Below, piece by piece: positions 50,067 through 60,900 of a stretch of DNA of 64,000 nucleotides; the first letter of the stretch is position 1, and each line of letters begins with the position of its first letter. Position numbers and translations under genes: made by a program. This DNA is from Caballeronia catudaia (lineage in GTDB: Bacteria; Pseudomonadota; Gammaproteobacteria; Burkholderiales; Burkholderiaceae), in assembly GCF_001544755.2 (NCBI RefSeq), contig NZ_FCOF02000001.1:393903-457902 (forward strand). Reading direction: 5' to 3'. The notes below the pieces were generated by a model. The model did not search any database. It saw nothing but the letters and a program-made list of their open reading frames with translations, and had not been told where the DNA came from.

Positions 50067-52940
50067 TCAGGCCGCCGATTTAGCTCGTTGCAACAAGGGT
50101 GCCAGATATCTGCCGGTAAAACTCGCCTTCGATTTCGCGACCTGCTCTGGCGTCCCCTGCGCGATGATCTGCCCGCCGCCCGCGCCGCCTTCCGGACCGA
50201 GGTCGATCACCCAGTCGGCGGTTTTGATCACGTCGAGATTATGCTCGATGATTACGACAGTATTACCCTGATCTCGCAGCCGATGAATCACTTCCAGCAA
50301 AAGTGCGATGTCGTGGAAGTGCAGACCGGTCGTCGGCTCGTCGAGGATATACAGCGTCCGACCGGTATCGCGTTTGCTCAGTTCCAGCGAAAGCTTGACG
50401 CGCTGGGCCTCTCCGCCCGACAGCGTGGTCGCGGACTGGCCTAGCCGGATGTACCCCAGGCCGACGTCGAGCAGCGTTTTCAGCTTGCGCGCGACCACCG
50501 GCACCGGCTTGAAAAACTCGTGCGCGGCCTCGACCGTCAGGTCCAGCACTTCGCTGATGTTCTTGCCCTTGTACTGCACTTCGAGCGTTTCGCGGTTGTA
50601 GCGCTTGCCGTGACACACGTCGCAGGGTACGTAGACATCCGGTAGAAAGTGCATTTCCACCTTCAGCACGCCGTCGCCCTGACAGGCTTCGCAGCGTCCA
50701 CCCTTCACGTTGAACGAGAAGCGGCCGGGATCGTAACCACGCTCCTTCGCCGCCGGCACGCCGGCGAACAGTTCGCGGATCGGCGTGAAAAGCCCGGTGT
50801 AGGTGGCCGGATTCGAGCGCGGCGTGCGGCCGATCGGCGATTGATCGACGGCGATCACCTTGTCGAAGTGTTCCAGACCTTCGATCGACTCGTACGGCGC
50901 AGGCTCCGTCGCCGAGCCGTACAAATGCTGCGCGACCGCGTGCTGAAGCGTGTCGTTGATGAGCGTCGACTTGCCCGAGCCCGATACGCCCGTCACGCAG
51001 GTCAGCAGTCCGACCGGCAGATCCAGGGTGACGCGCTTCAGATTGTTGCCGTGCGCCTCGACGATGCGCAGCACGCGCTCGTCCGGCGCGTTGCGCTCGG
51101 CGGGGTAACTGATCGTGCGCTTGCCGGACAAATACTGGCCGGTGATCGAATTCGCGTCTTTTTGCACCTGGTTCGGCGTGCCCTGCGCGACGATCACGCC
51201 GCCGTGCTCGCCCGCGCCCGGCCCCATATCGACGACGTAATCCGCCATGCGGATCATGTCTTCGTCGTGCTCGACGACGATCACCGAATTGCCGATATCG
51301 CGCAGATGCTTGAGCGTGTCGATGAGGCGGTCGTTGTCGCGCTGGTGCAGCCCGATGGACGGCTCGTCCAGCACGTACATCACGCCCGTAAGCCCCGAGC
51401 CGATCTGCGACGCGAGGCGGATGCGCTGCGCCTCGCCGCCGGAAAGCGTTTCGGCGCTGCGTTCCAGCGACAGATAATCGAGCCCGACGTTGTTCAGAAA
51501 CGAGAGCCGCGCGACGATTTCCTTGATCACCTTGTCGGCGATTTCGCCTTTCGCGCCTTCGAGTCGCAGCGTCTGGAAATAGCCGAGCGCATCCCGCAGC
51601 GGCCAGCCGCTGATTTCAAAGATGCCGCGCGCCTGTTCTTCCGCGCCGACTTTCACGAAACGCGCCTCGCGCCGCAGACGCGTGCCTTCGCATGCCGGGC
51701 ATGGCTGATTGTTCTGATACTTCGCGAGTTCTTCACGCACGGCGGCCGAATCCGTTTCGCGATAGCGCCGCTCCAGATTCGGGATGATGCCTTCGAACGC
51801 ATGCTCGCGCACCGATGCGCGTCCGCGCTCGTTGATGTACGAGAACGGAATCGACTGCTTGCCCGAGCCGTAAAGCAGGATCTTGCGCACCTTTTCAGGC
51901 AGGTCTTCGAACGGCGCGTCGATGTCGAATTCATAGAACGCCGCGAGACTTTGCAGCATCTGAAAATAGAACTGGTTGCGCCGGTCCCAACCTTTCACCG
52001 CGCCCGCCGCGAGCGACAGCGACGGATGCGCGACTACGCGCTTCGGATCGAAGAACGTGATCTGGCCAAGGCCGTCGCATTCGGGGCACGCGCCCATCGG
52101 ATTGTTGAACGAGAACAGGCGCGGCTCCAGTTCCGGCAGCGAGTACGAGCAGATCGGACACGCGAACTTGGAGCTGAACAGCTTTTCGCGGTCAGTGTCC
52201 ATTTCGAGCGCGATCGCGCGGCCATCGGCGAGGCGCAGCGCGGTTTCGAACGATTCCGCAAGACGTTGCTTCACGTCGGCGCGCATTTTCAGGCGGTCGA
52301 TCACCACGTCGATCGTGTGCTTGTCGTTCTTTTTCAGCTTGGGCAGCGAATCGACCTCATAGATTTTCGCGACGCCTTCGTTCGCCGTGCCGCCGCCCGA
52401 GCGGATGCGGAACCGGATGAAACCCTGCGCCTGCATTTCCTCGAACAATTCGACGTGCTCGCCCTTGCGATCCGCGACGACGGGCGCGAGGATCATCAGC
52501 TTGGTCTCTTCGGGCAGCGCGAGCGCGGCGTCGACCATTTGCGAGACGCTTTGCGCCTCGAGCGGAATCAGATGATCCGGGCAATACGGCGTGCCGACGC
52601 GCGCGTACAAGAGACGCAGATAGTCGTGGATTTCCGTGACGGTGCCGACCGTGGAACGCGGATTATGCGAAGTCGCCTTCTGTTCGATGGAAATGGCCGG
52701 CGACAAACCCTCGATCAGATCGACGTCCGGTTTCTCCATCAACTGCAGAAACTGCCGTGCATACGCCGAAAGGCTTTCCACGTAACGGCGCTGGCCTTCC
52801 GCATACAGCGTGTCGAACGCGAGCGACGACTTGCCCGACCCGGACAGCCCCGTAATCACGATCAGCTTGTGGCGCGGCAAGTCGAGATTGACGTTCTTCA
52901 GATTGTGGGTGCGAGCCCCACGAATGCGAATTTCTTCCAC
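50067..52940 (-). CDS. uvrA: excinuclease ABC subunit A
   Basis: 957 residues. Damage recognition ATPase of nucleotide excision repair. Two ABC halves: Walker [16 protein letters not shown] and [15 protein letters not shown]. Zinc modules include [12 protein letters not shown] and CEACQGDG with [10 protein letters not shown]; signatures [16 protein letters not shown] and [16 protein letters not shown]. Start is GTG at 52940, giving [16 protein letters not shown]. Divergent from the MFS gene. Confidence 0.97.
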   Translation of the reverse strand: MEEIRIRGARTHNLKNVNLDLPRHKLIVITGLSGSGKSSLAFDTLYAEGQRRYVESLSAYARQFLQLMEKPDVDLIEGLSPAISIEQKATSHNPRSTVGTVTEIHDYLRLLYARVGTPYCPDHLIPLEAQSVSQMVDAALALPEETKLMILAPVVADRKGEHVELFEEMQAQGFIRFRIRSGGGTANEGVAKIYEVDSLPKLKKNDKHTIDVVIDRLKMRADVKQRLAESFETALRLADGRAIALEMDTDREKLFSSKFACPICSYSLPELEPRLFSFNNPMGACPECDGLGQITFFDPKRVVAHPSLSLAAGAVKGWDRRNQFYFQMLQSLAAFYEFDIDAPFEDLPEKVRKILLYGSGKQSIPFSYINERGRASVREHAFEGIIPNLERRYRETDSAAVREELAKYQNNQPCPACEGTRLRREARFVKVGAEEQARGIFEISGWPLRDALGYFQTLRLEGAKGEIADKVIKEIVARLSFLNNVGLDYLSLERSAETLSGGEAQRIRLASQIGSGLTGVMYVLDEPSIGLHQRDNDRLIDTLKHLRDIGNSVIVVEHDEDMIRMADYVVDMGPGAGEHGGVIVAQGTPNQVQKDANSITGQYLSGKRTISYPAERNAPDERVLRIVEAHGNNLKRVTLDLPVGLLTCVTGVSGSGKSTLINDTLQHAVAQHLYGSATEPAPYESIEGLEHFDKVIAVDQSPIGRTPRSNPATYTGLFTPIRELFAGVPAAKERGYDPGRFSFNVKGGRCEACQGDGVLKVEMHFLPDVYVPCDVCHGKRYNRETLEVQYKGKNISEVLDLTVEAAHEFFKPVPVVARKLKTLLDVGLGYIRLGQSATTLSGGEAQRVKLSLELSKRDTGRTLYILDEPTTGLHFHDIALLLEVIHRLRDQGNTVVIIEHNLDVIKTADWVIDLGPEGGAGGGQIIAQGTPEQVAKSKASFTGRYLAPLLQRAKSAA

Positions 52941-53258
52941 GAGTTCGTTCCGGCGTTTTTTCGGATGCTTTCGGATGTTTTCAGCGGCTTTTTTCTCGCT
53001 CTGGCGGGGCGTGTCGGCTCTGCCGGGCGGAAAGAGAGAGGGCCAAACCTGCTACTATAACGACTTTTAAAGGGCGCAGCGCCCGAGCCCCAGGGCCGGA
53101 TGCGCGTCGATCGGCCGGCGCGGGGACTTGCCGGCCGCCACGTGCGGCGCTTGGGCCGTGCGTTCCATATAGTGCCGTTTCGAGCAAGAACAAGGCGGCC
53201 GCGCCTGGCTGCGCCGCAGGCCAGGCCAGACGCGACCCTCATCCATTTCCCGTTTCTG
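52941..53258. other. divergent control region uvrA / MFS gene
   Basis: 318 bases without a supported gene. ACTATAAC near 53053 could be part of a -10 in either direction. I searched by eye for a LexA box (CTG, ten bases, CAG) and saw none. Confidence 0.45.
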
Positions 53259-54461
53259 ATGTCCAATCCGTCTGCCACGTCCACACGTCTGAGCGCGCCG
53301 GAACTGCGCGCGACCGTGTCGCTCGCTGCCATCTTCGCGCTGCGCATGCTCGGGCTCTTCATGATCATGCCGGTGTTTTCGGTCTACGCGAAAACCATCC
53401 CCGGCGGCGACAACGTGCTGCTCGTCGGCATCGCGCTCGGCGCTTACGGCGTCACGCAGTCGATGCTCTATATCTTCTACGGCTGGGTTTCCGACAAGTT
53501 CGGGCGCAAGCCGGTCATCGCGTTCGGACTGGTTGTGTTCGCCCTTGGCAGCTTCGTCGCGGCGGTCGGACATTCGATGGCGTGGATCATCGCGGGCCGC
53601 GTCATTCAGGGGATGGGCGCGGTGTCGTCGGCGGTGATTGCGTTCATCGCCGATCTGACGCACGAGGAAAACCGCACGAAGGCGATGGCGATGGTCGGCG
53701 GCAGCATCGGCGTGTCGTTCGCGGTGGCGATCGTCGGCGCGCCGATCGTGTTCCATTGGGTCGGCATGAGCGGGCTTTTCACGGTAATCGGCGTGCTGTC
53801 CATCCTCGCGGTGGGCGTGGTGTTCTGGATCGTGCCCGATCCGCCCGCGCATCCGGTCCACGTCAAGGCGCCTTTCGCCGAGGTGCTGCACAACGTCGAA
53901 TTGCTGCGCCTCAACTTCGGCGTGCTGGTGCTGCACGCCACGCAGACGGCGCTTTTCCTCGTCGTGCCGCGTATTCTCGTCGATGGCGGGCTGCCGGTCG
54001 CGTCGCACTGGAAAATCTACCTCCCCGTAATGGCGCTCGCGTTCGTCATGATGGTTCCGGCCATCATCGCAGCCGAAAAACGTGGAAAAATGAAGAGCGT
54101 CATGTTGAGTGCGATCGGGCTTATCCTGATCGGCCAGTTGTTATTGGGCGCCGCTCCCCATACGCTATGGTCCGTGGCCGCCATTCTGTTCGTGTACTTT
54201 CTCGGCTTCAACGTGCTGGAGGCGTCCCAGCCATCGCTGGTGTCGAAGCTCGCACCGGGCACGAGAAAGGGCGCGGCGGCGGGCGTCTACAACACGACGC
54301 AATCGATCGGCCTTGCGCTCGGCGGGGTGATCGGCGGCTGGCTGCTGAAGCTCGATGGCCCGAGCGCGGTCTTTTTCGCCTGTTCCGCGCTGGTGCTCGC
54401 CTGGCTCATCGTCGCGGCGAGCATGAAGCCGCCGCCGCGGAAGACCGAGCGCACGGCCTGA
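53259..54461 (+). CDS. MFS transporter (YajR-like)
   Basis: 400 residues with 12 predicted helices. Motif A appears as [16 protein letters not shown] between helices 2 and 3. Gene position between uvrA and ssb is conserved in Burkholderiaceae. Substrate unknown; drug or metabolite efflux is usual in this branch. The ATG at 53259 is the first giving a normal N-terminus; an open upstream extension is very Arg-rich and discarded. Confidence 0.9.
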   Translation: MSNPSATSTRLSAPELRATVSLAAIFALRMLGLFMIMPVFSVYAKTIPGGDNVLLVGIALGAYGVTQSMLYIFYGWVSDKFGRKPVIAFGLVVFALGSFVAAVGHSMAWIIAGRVIQGMGAVSSAVIAFIADLTHEENRTKAMAMVGGSIGVSFAVAIVGAPIVFHWVGMSGLFTVIGVLSILAVGVVFWIVPDPPAHPVHVKAPFAEVLHNVELLRLNFGVLVLHATQTALFLVVPRILVDGGLPVASHWKIYLPVMALAFVMMVPAIIAAEKRGKMKSVMLSAIGLILIGQLLLGAAPHTLWSVAAILFVYFLGFNVLEASQPSLVSKLAPGTRKGAAAGVYNTTQSIGLALGGVIGGWLLKLDGPSAVFFACSALVLAWLIVAASMKPPPRKTERTA

Positions 54462-54582
54462 GAAAATCGTTGAATCATCGAATCGAACCGGCACGGCGCG
54501 GCCCAATCCACGTCTAAAAGACGGGGACCGGTCCAATCGCACCGTACGGTTGACAGTTTGCAAGGAATTTACCGGAGAAATC

Positions 54583-55110
54583 ATGGCATCAGTCAACAAG
54601 GTCATTCTCGTGGGTAATCTGGGCGCCGACCCGGAAACCCGCTACCTCCCGAGCGGCGACGCCGTGGCCAATATTCGTCTAGCGACGACGGACCGTTACA
54701 AGGACAAGGCCTCCGGCGAATTCAAGGAACTCACCGAGTGGCATCGCGTGGCGTTTTTCGGCCGGCTCGCGGAGATCGTGAACGAATATCTGAAGAAGGG
54801 TTCGTCGGTTTATATCGAGGGGCGCATTCGCACGCGTAAATGGACCGACCAATCGGGCCAGGAACGCTATTCGACGGAAATCGTCGCTGATCAGATGCAG
54901 ATGCTTGGCGGCCGCGGCGGCGCGGGTGGTGGTGGTGGCGATGAGGGCGGTTTTAGCCGTAGCGCCCCGATGGAGCGTTCCGGTGGCGGCGGCGGGCGTG
55001 CCCCGGCCGGCGGCGGACGCGCGAGCGGTGGGGGCGCAGGCGGCTCGAGCCGTCCGAGCGCTCCGGCGGGCGGCGGTTTCGACGACATGGACGACGATAT
55101 TCCCTTCTGA
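54583..55110 (+). CDS. ssb: single-stranded DNA-binding protein
   Basis: 175 residues: OB fold (about 1-110; [32 protein letters not shown]), then a Gly/Ala/Ser/Pro-rich linker and the acidic tip DDDIPF that binds repair and replication partners. CCGGAG lies eight bases before the ATG. Ends in a strong terminator. Confidence 0.97.
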   Translation: MASVNKVILVGNLGADPETRYLPSGDAVANIRLATTDRYKDKASGEFKELTEWHRVAFFGRLAEIVNEYLKKGSSVYIEGRIRTRKWTDQSGQERYSTEIVADQMQMLGGRGGAGGGGGDEGGFSRSAPMERSGGGGGRAPAGGGRASGGGAGGSSRPSAPAGGGFDDMDDDIPF

Positions 55111-55144
55111 CGATCCGGCAACACTTCGCATATCGCCCCAATCG

Positions 55145-55181
55145 ATGGGCCTCCGGCTTTTAAAGCCCGAGGCTCATTTTT
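55145..55181 (+). terminator. rho-independent terminator of ssb
   Basis: A long hairpin with arms ATGGGCCTCCGGCTT and AAGCCCGAGGCTCAT (three mismatches) followed by a five-T run; it begins 35 bases after the ssb stop. Confidence 0.88.
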
Positions 55182-55561
55182 CATTCCGGCAAGGCGCTTT
55201 CTGAATTCTCGCGCGCACTCTCCCTTTTTTTGCCGCGAAACATTAATCTCTCGGGGTGGCATGGATGATCTAGTTCGACCTCGATTCAGAGGTTTGAGAG
55301 TGCGCCGAAGGCTAATCGGATTTTTCCTATGGTCTGCGAAATATTCGCATTCTATTTTTGAATTAATATTCAAGAATTAAAAAGCGATATTTAATTGCTT
55401 GTCGTCATTGACTTAGGCGCGTTGGATGAGTTTGTTTATCGAGCTTCGCTAAACGCCGTTTGAGATATGAGTCAGGGTTTAGGAATGCAGAAGGACATTC
55501 CGCGTTTTTCGGCCCGCATTTCGACAAGCGAACCAAGACCAACAATCAACCGGGGGCCCTC
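55182..55561. other. AT-rich control region of the two-component cluster
   Basis: 380 bases without a supported gene, AT-rich between about 55320 and 55440. Two inverted repeats with GAAT/ATTC-like arms: GCGAA-ATA-TTCGC (55336-55348) and TTGAAT-TAAT-ATTCAA (55358-55373). These resemble the symmetric core of Rcs boxes and could bind the downstream regulators. TTGACT near 55409 lacks a good -10. Confidence 0.5.
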
Positions 55562-56209
55562 TTGAAGCTTCGAATAATATTGGCTGACGATCATCCTTTT
55601 GTTCTCTTGGGGATGAAAGCGCTCTTTGCGGCCGACGACGGAATGGAAGTCGTCGGTGAAGCGAACAACGCGAGCAGTTTGCTCGCTGAACTCGCTACCA
55701 CGCCGTGCGATGTGCTGGTCACGGATTTCGCCATGCCCGAAGCGGGCGTGGACGCAAATGACGGGCTTCGGCTCATCCGCCAGGTGCGTCAGGATTACGC
55801 GGATATCAGCATCGTGGTTCTGACCAGCGTAAGCAATGTCGCGATACTGCGTTCGATTCTGAACGCGGGCGCGATCAGCCTCGTCAACAAGGCGGAGCCG
55901 ATCGAGCTCGTGGCGACGGCTGTGCGGCACGCGTGCGTCGGAAGGCGGTTCGTGAGCGCGTCGTTTGTCGCAGCGCTTGCGGAGGCTGGTACCGAGACCG
56001 AGTTTTCGTCGGAAGAGCCGCGTCTTTCGCCCAGAGAGATCGAGGTCGTCCGATTGTTTGCCAAAGGGCATTCGATTACGGAGATCGCGAGAGAGCTCGA
56101 GCGCGACGTCCGGACCATCAGTCGTCAGAAGCGCGATGCCATGAACAAGCTCGGGGTTCGGAATGATCCGGGACTGTTCGCATTTGTCCGCGCGCGCGGA
56201 CTTGGCTGA
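55562..56209 (+). CDS. RcsB-like response regulator 1
   Basis: About 215 residues. Receiver domain with acidic pair Asp9-Asp10 and phosphoacceptor Asp55 in VTDFAMPEAG, conserved Thr in VVLTS and Lys in LVNKAEP. C-terminal LuxR-type HTH (LSPREIEVVRLFAKGHSITE, RTISRQKRDAMNKLG) very similar to the RcsB HTH. The start is probably TTG at 55562 behind CCGGGGGCCC; the frame is open back to a TTG at 55460 but that extension is not domain-like. First of three tandem paralogues upstream of a hybrid kinase. Confidence 0.86.
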   Translation: MKLRIILADDHPFVLLGMKALFAADDGMEVVGEANNASSLLAELATTPCDVLVTDFAMPEAGVDANDGLRLIRQVRQDYADISIVVLTSVSNVAILRSILNAGAISLVNKAEPIELVATAVRHACVGRRFVSASFVAALAEAGTETEFSSEEPRLSPREIEVVRLFAKGHSITEIARELERDVRTISRQKRDAMNKLGVRNDPGLFAFVRARGLG

Positions 56210-56333
56210 TTATTAGACTTTACGTATACAAATTCGGATGCGTCTTATGTGTCTCAATGATTCGGTATCCGATGCTTGCGTTTCACCCCTTTATGTTGAT
56301 TTGAGTTCGCGGAAAGCAATGAGGTTGGAGTCG

Positions 56334-57014
56334 ATGGAATTCGAGAACGAGGACCGTGTGTTCTCGCACGCCAAACGGATAAAAGTGGCCATAGCGGATG
56401 ACCACCCGCTGGTCATCCTCGCAATCGAGAGGCTTGCCGGGCATTTTCCCAACGTCGAAGTCGTGAGTCGGAACACGAACTCCACACAACTCGACGAGTC
56501 GCTCGCGCGGCACGAATGCGACGTAGCCATCATCGATTTCTTCATGCCGGGCGGCCGCTATGGCGACGGAATCGAGTTGGTCCAGCACATCGCGAGGCAG
56601 TATCCGGAGGTTCGCATCGTCGTCCTGTCACGCAACGACGACGCAGCGCTCGTCAAGCAGGCGCTTGAAGCGGGGGCCCATGCATTCCTCAGCAAGGAGG
56701 ACCGGCTCGACCTGATTTACGTCGCCATTGTTTCTGTCATCGCCAACGAGACCTATCTCGGACCCGCCGTACGCCGCCTGCTGGCCCTGGCGGATGCTGA
56801 AAGCCACGCGCGGTTCATTCGGCAGAGGCTCACGAATCGCGAACTGGAAGTCATCGAGCGCTATGCACGAGGGGCCAACGTCACCGAAATTGCGCGGGAA
56901 CTCGGGCGCAGCGTGAAGACCATCAGCGCACAAAAATGCGCGGCGATGCGAAAGCTGGATCTGTCGACGGACACTGATTTGTATCGATTCATCGCAGACA
57001 GCAGTTTGATATAG
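56334..57014 (+). CDS. RcsB-like response regulator 2
   Basis: About 226 residues. Receiver with Asp22-Asp23 and phosphoacceptor Asp68 in IIDFFMPGGRYGDGIEL, a stretch almost superimposable on RcsB. HTH: LTNRELEVIERYARGANVTE and KTISAQKCAAMRKL. Candidate starts are ATG 56238, 56319 and 56334; 56334 has TTGGAG directly upstream and was chosen. Sequence differs enough from regulator 1 to suggest old duplication. Confidence 0.85.
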   Translation: MEFENEDRVFSHAKRIKVAIADDHPLVILAIERLAGHFPNVEVVSRNTNSTQLDESLARHECDVAIIDFFMPGGRYGDGIELVQHIARQYPEVRIVVLSRNDDAALVKQALEAGAHAFLSKEDRLDLIYVAIVSVIANETYLGPAVRRLLALADAESHARFIRQRLTNRELEVIERYARGANVTEIARELGRSVKTISAQKCAAMRKLDLSTDTDLYRFIADSSLI

Positions 57015-57122
57015 ATCGCCTCGAAGGCGCGACACGTAGTTTTCCGGAGCCGGCAACGAGACAACGTTCAATCGATTTATGACTGACGTGTGCCGGATAG
57101 TCTCCATATAACGCATAAGAAA

Positions 57123-57773
57123 ATGAGAACGAAAACGCCGCTACGAGCGATCGTTGCCGACGACCATCCGGTTGTCGTTAAAGGAATACAAAGCTTTCTG
57201 GAGCGTGATGGCGCGGTCCGTGTCGTCGCCACTGCGCGGGACACATTGGAACTCGCCGACGCAGTCGATACCATACCGTGTGACTTCGTCTTTTCGGACA
57301 TCGCCATGCGCGGCATCGACGGCGAAAACAGTTCCATCTCGTTTCTCAAGCGCTTGTCGTGGCAGGAACGCAGACCCAAAGTCATCGTGCTCACGATGCT
57401 TTCCCAGACACGAATGCTGGCGGGGCTTGTTCAAATCGGCGTGGACGGCGTCATCGACAAACGCGACGGACTCGAATGTCTGGGCGACGCGATTTCCAAA
57501 GTCGAGGCGGGAGGCTGCTTTCTTTCGCCGTGCGTCGAGGCGGCGGTGAGGAGCCTGCCGCTTACTTCGCCTGCGCGCGCGGGCGTGCTGAGCCGGCGCG
57601 AGTGGGAAGTGTTCCAGCTCTATGCCCAGGGGCTGCTGGTTCATGAGATCGCGGATCACTTCGGACGAAGCCGAAAAACGATCGCCACGCAGAAACGAAG
57701 CGGCATGCGCAAACTCGGACTCGAAAGCGAAACGGAACTTGTCAGCTATTTGCAGCAGGTCGGCTTGATCTGA
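57123..57773 (+). CDS. RcsB-like response regulator 3
   Basis: 216 residues. Receiver with Asp13-Asp14 and phosphoacceptor Asp59 in VFSDIAMRGIDGE (Pro of the usual MP pair replaced by Arg). HTH: LSRREWEVFQLYAQGLLVHE and KTIATQKRSGMRKLG. ATG 57123 has only a weak AAGA upstream; GTG 57090 is possible. Most diverged of the three. The kinase gene begins 204 bases downstream. Confidence 0.85.
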   Translation: MRTKTPLRAIVADDHPVVVKGIQSFLERDGAVRVVATARDTLELADAVDTIPCDFVFSDIAMRGIDGENSSISFLKRLSWQERRPKVIVLTMLSQTRMLAGLVQIGVDGVIDKRDGLECLGDAISKVEAGGCFLSPCVEAAVRSLPLTSPARAGVLSRREWEVFQLYAQGLLVHEIADHFGRSRKTIATQKRSGMRKLGLESETELVSYLQQVGLI

Positions 57774-57977
57774 ACCTGTGTCTCCTAATGGCCCCGTTAA
57801 ATTTCGGAGCAAATTGGGACGGTTCTGATTCGATCTCGATGCGTTGCGCCTCAGACTCAAGCGACTAGCCTTCGACAGGCAAGCACGAAGCGCGGATGCA
57901 CATGGCATCCCGCGGTCTTGCTCAGCCGGCGAAGCAACTGTCGTTGCAAGCGTCGGCCCGCATTTTAGGGGTTCGAA

Positions 57978-60900
57978 TTGAGATCACTGTTCGCGCGTTG
58001 CCTGCTTCTTCTCTGGCTTTTCGCGCCGCTTTATTGTCACGCCGCCGAGCCGGACACGCAGGCCAGCGCCGCGCTGCGAACCGTCGCGGCCAACACAGAT
58101 ACGAATAGCGCAACGGCCACATTCGAGCTTGACGATTCCGAGCGCGGCTATCTGCACACGCTGAAACCAATCGTCGTGGGCGTGATCGAGGGAGACGGGT
58201 CCACGGACGCGTCGCTCGAGTCGCCGCGAGTGGCGCTCGCGGAAATCGAGAAGTCGCTGGGCGTGACGTTCGATGCAAAAAGCTTCGACGATTGGGCCAA
58301 GGCGGCATCGGCACTTCAGCGTGGCGAGATCGACATGATCGTGGCGTCGAGCCCGCCGGGACGCCTGAATTACGCCATGCGCTCCGAATTACACCCACTC
58401 GACTCATTGATCAAGCGGGCGTATTCGCAAATCCCCGAATCGAACTCCCTCGTTGCCCAGAACGGTGATTCTGTTGCCACGGTCTGGAACATCACGGCCT
58501 TGCGCCTGCTGCCGGCCCTCATCGGCATTGCCGCGGTGCTGTTCGTAACGCTTCGCGCCTTCATCCGTCTGCAACAGGAAATGAACCGGCGTGTGGAGAC
58601 CGAGCAGCGCCTCGGCACGCAGCTCAGTTTCCAGCAAACCATGATGGAGGTCGTGCCGTATCCGCTCGTCGCGAAGGACATGCACAATCGCTACGTCGCG
58701 GTGAATCGCGCCTTCGAAGGGGCGCTCGGCGTGCGGCGCGAAGACATTCTTGGGCGTACGAGCCTCGAGGTGGCCGCGTGGGGCGCGGAACATAGTCGTG
58801 TGCTCCACGAACTGACGGCCATGACGCTGATTACGGGCCAGCGGCAGGAGGTCGAAGCGGAATTCCGCGATGAAGAGAATCACGCGCGCTGCGGCCTCTT
58901 CTGGACTGGAGCGTTCACGGCGTCGAATGGAGAGCGCGCGGGCGTCGTCGGCACGATGATCGACATCACCGATATCCGCGACGCCGAAACGCGCGCGCGC
59001 CAGACCGAGCGGCGTCTTCACGACGTCACGCGCTCGCTGCCCGCGGTCGTGTTCCAGTTGCGACGCGCGAATGACGGCACATACAGCCTTCCGTATATCG
59101 ATGGCGATACGCGTCAATTGCTCGGACTCAACGTTGCAGCGCTCGCCGATGACCCGATTCACGCGTTGACGCACGTTCACGCCGAGGACAGCGCCCGTCT
59201 GCTCGGCGAAATCGAGACGTCGGCGCGCACGCTCGAGCCCTTGCATACCGAATTCCGTTCGACTATCGATGGCGTCACGCGCTGGATTCGCGCTGATCTC
59301 GTCGCGCATCGCGAAGACGAGGGCGCCGTCGTGTGGAGTGGATACTGGGCGGATGCCAGCGTGGAGCATGCCCGCGCAGACGAACTCGCGCGCGCGCGCG
59401 ACACCGCCGAAGCCGCGTCGCGCGCGAAGGACGATTTCCTGGCAATGATGAGCCACGAAATCCGCACGCCGATGAACGGCGTCCTGGGGCTCGTCGAAGT
59501 GCTCGAGAACACACGGCTGAATCCCGACCAGTCGCAGATGCTGGGCATGATTCAGGATTCCGCGAGCGCACTTTTGCAAATCCTCGATGACCTTCTCGAC
59601 TATTCCAAGATCGAGGCCGGGCGTTTGGCGATCGAGTCTACCTCTATCGATCTGCGCGAACTGGTGGATAGCGCCGTCGGCCTGCTCGCCGGGCGAGCGC
59701 ACGAAAAAGGCTTGCGCGTGCGCGTCGACGTGGCGCCGGAAGTGGCCGCGACCGTCAGAGGCGACAGCGTGCGTCTCAGGCAGATTCTCTTCAACCTGAT
59801 GAGCAACGCGATCAAGTTCACGATCAAGGGCGAAGTGGCGCTCCTCGTTCGCGCAGTCGAGCAACGCGACTGCGAGCAGGTGATCGAGTTGTCTGTGAAG
59901 GACACGGGAATAGGCATTGCCGCCGAGGCGCAGCAGAGCTTGTTCGAGCCGTTCGTGCAGGCAGAGACATCCACGACGCGGCGCTTCGGTGGCACCGGCC
60001 TTGGACTGACAATCTGCAATCGCCTCGTCGAGTTGATGGGCGGATCGATGAGTCTGGAAAGCGCAATCGGCGTCGGAACCTCGATGGCCGTTCGCCTCAC
60101 GATGCCCGTCGAAACCTTGAATTACCAGATCGAGGGGCTTCGTGGTAAGCGAGGCATCGTCGCGATCGACGACGATCGCGTCGCGGCGGCGCTGATGCAC
60201 TACGGCGAAGCGCTTGGTCTCGCATTGCAGCGTCATGCTCCCGGCGAATTTGCGCGGAAGGGCCCTCACTCACTCGAGGACGTCGATATCGTCTTTTCGA
60301 GCGATGCGCACAAGAGCCCGTCGCCACTCGGCTCTCGCGTGATTCACGTGACCGAGAAGCCGAAGCCCACCGGTTATCGGATCCTCGAAGACGACATCCG
60401 TGTGAGCGTCAATCCGATCTCATGGCACGGACTCGGCGCGGCATGCGTCGCCGCGCTGACAGGCATGCCGCAGATCGCATCCGGCGTGACGCTCGGGCCG
60501 GAAACGAAGATGGCGGCGCCGGATCGGGAAGACGCATTGCGTCGCGGCAGGCTCGTGCTCGTGGCCGAAGATCATCCGGTGAATCAGGAGTTGATTCGCC
60601 ATCAGCTATCGTTGCTCGGTTTTGCCTGCGACGTCGTGCACGATGGCGCCGAGGCGCTCACGGCGCTGACGTATACGCGCTACGGGTTCCTCATCACCGA
60701 CTGTCACATGCCGAACGTGACGGGCTACGAGCTCGCGCGCCGCATCCGGGCCGACGAAGCCGGGACGTCGCGTCGTTTGCCAATTCTCGGCATCACGGCA
60801 AGCACCGCGCCCGACGAGTTGCACAGATGCCGCGAAGCCGGCATGGACGACTGCCTCGTCAAGCCTACTCGCCTTGCAACGTTGCGCGAGCACCTGAACC

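Noticed and set aside
52941..53258. LexA box for uvrA and ssb
   Set aside because: No CTG-N10-CAG spacing was found; the closest string has a nine-base spacer.
53100..53258. N-terminal extension of the MFS transporter
   Set aside because: The extra 53 residues are Arg-rich with no membrane or signal features; the ATG at 53259 gives a normal transporter start.
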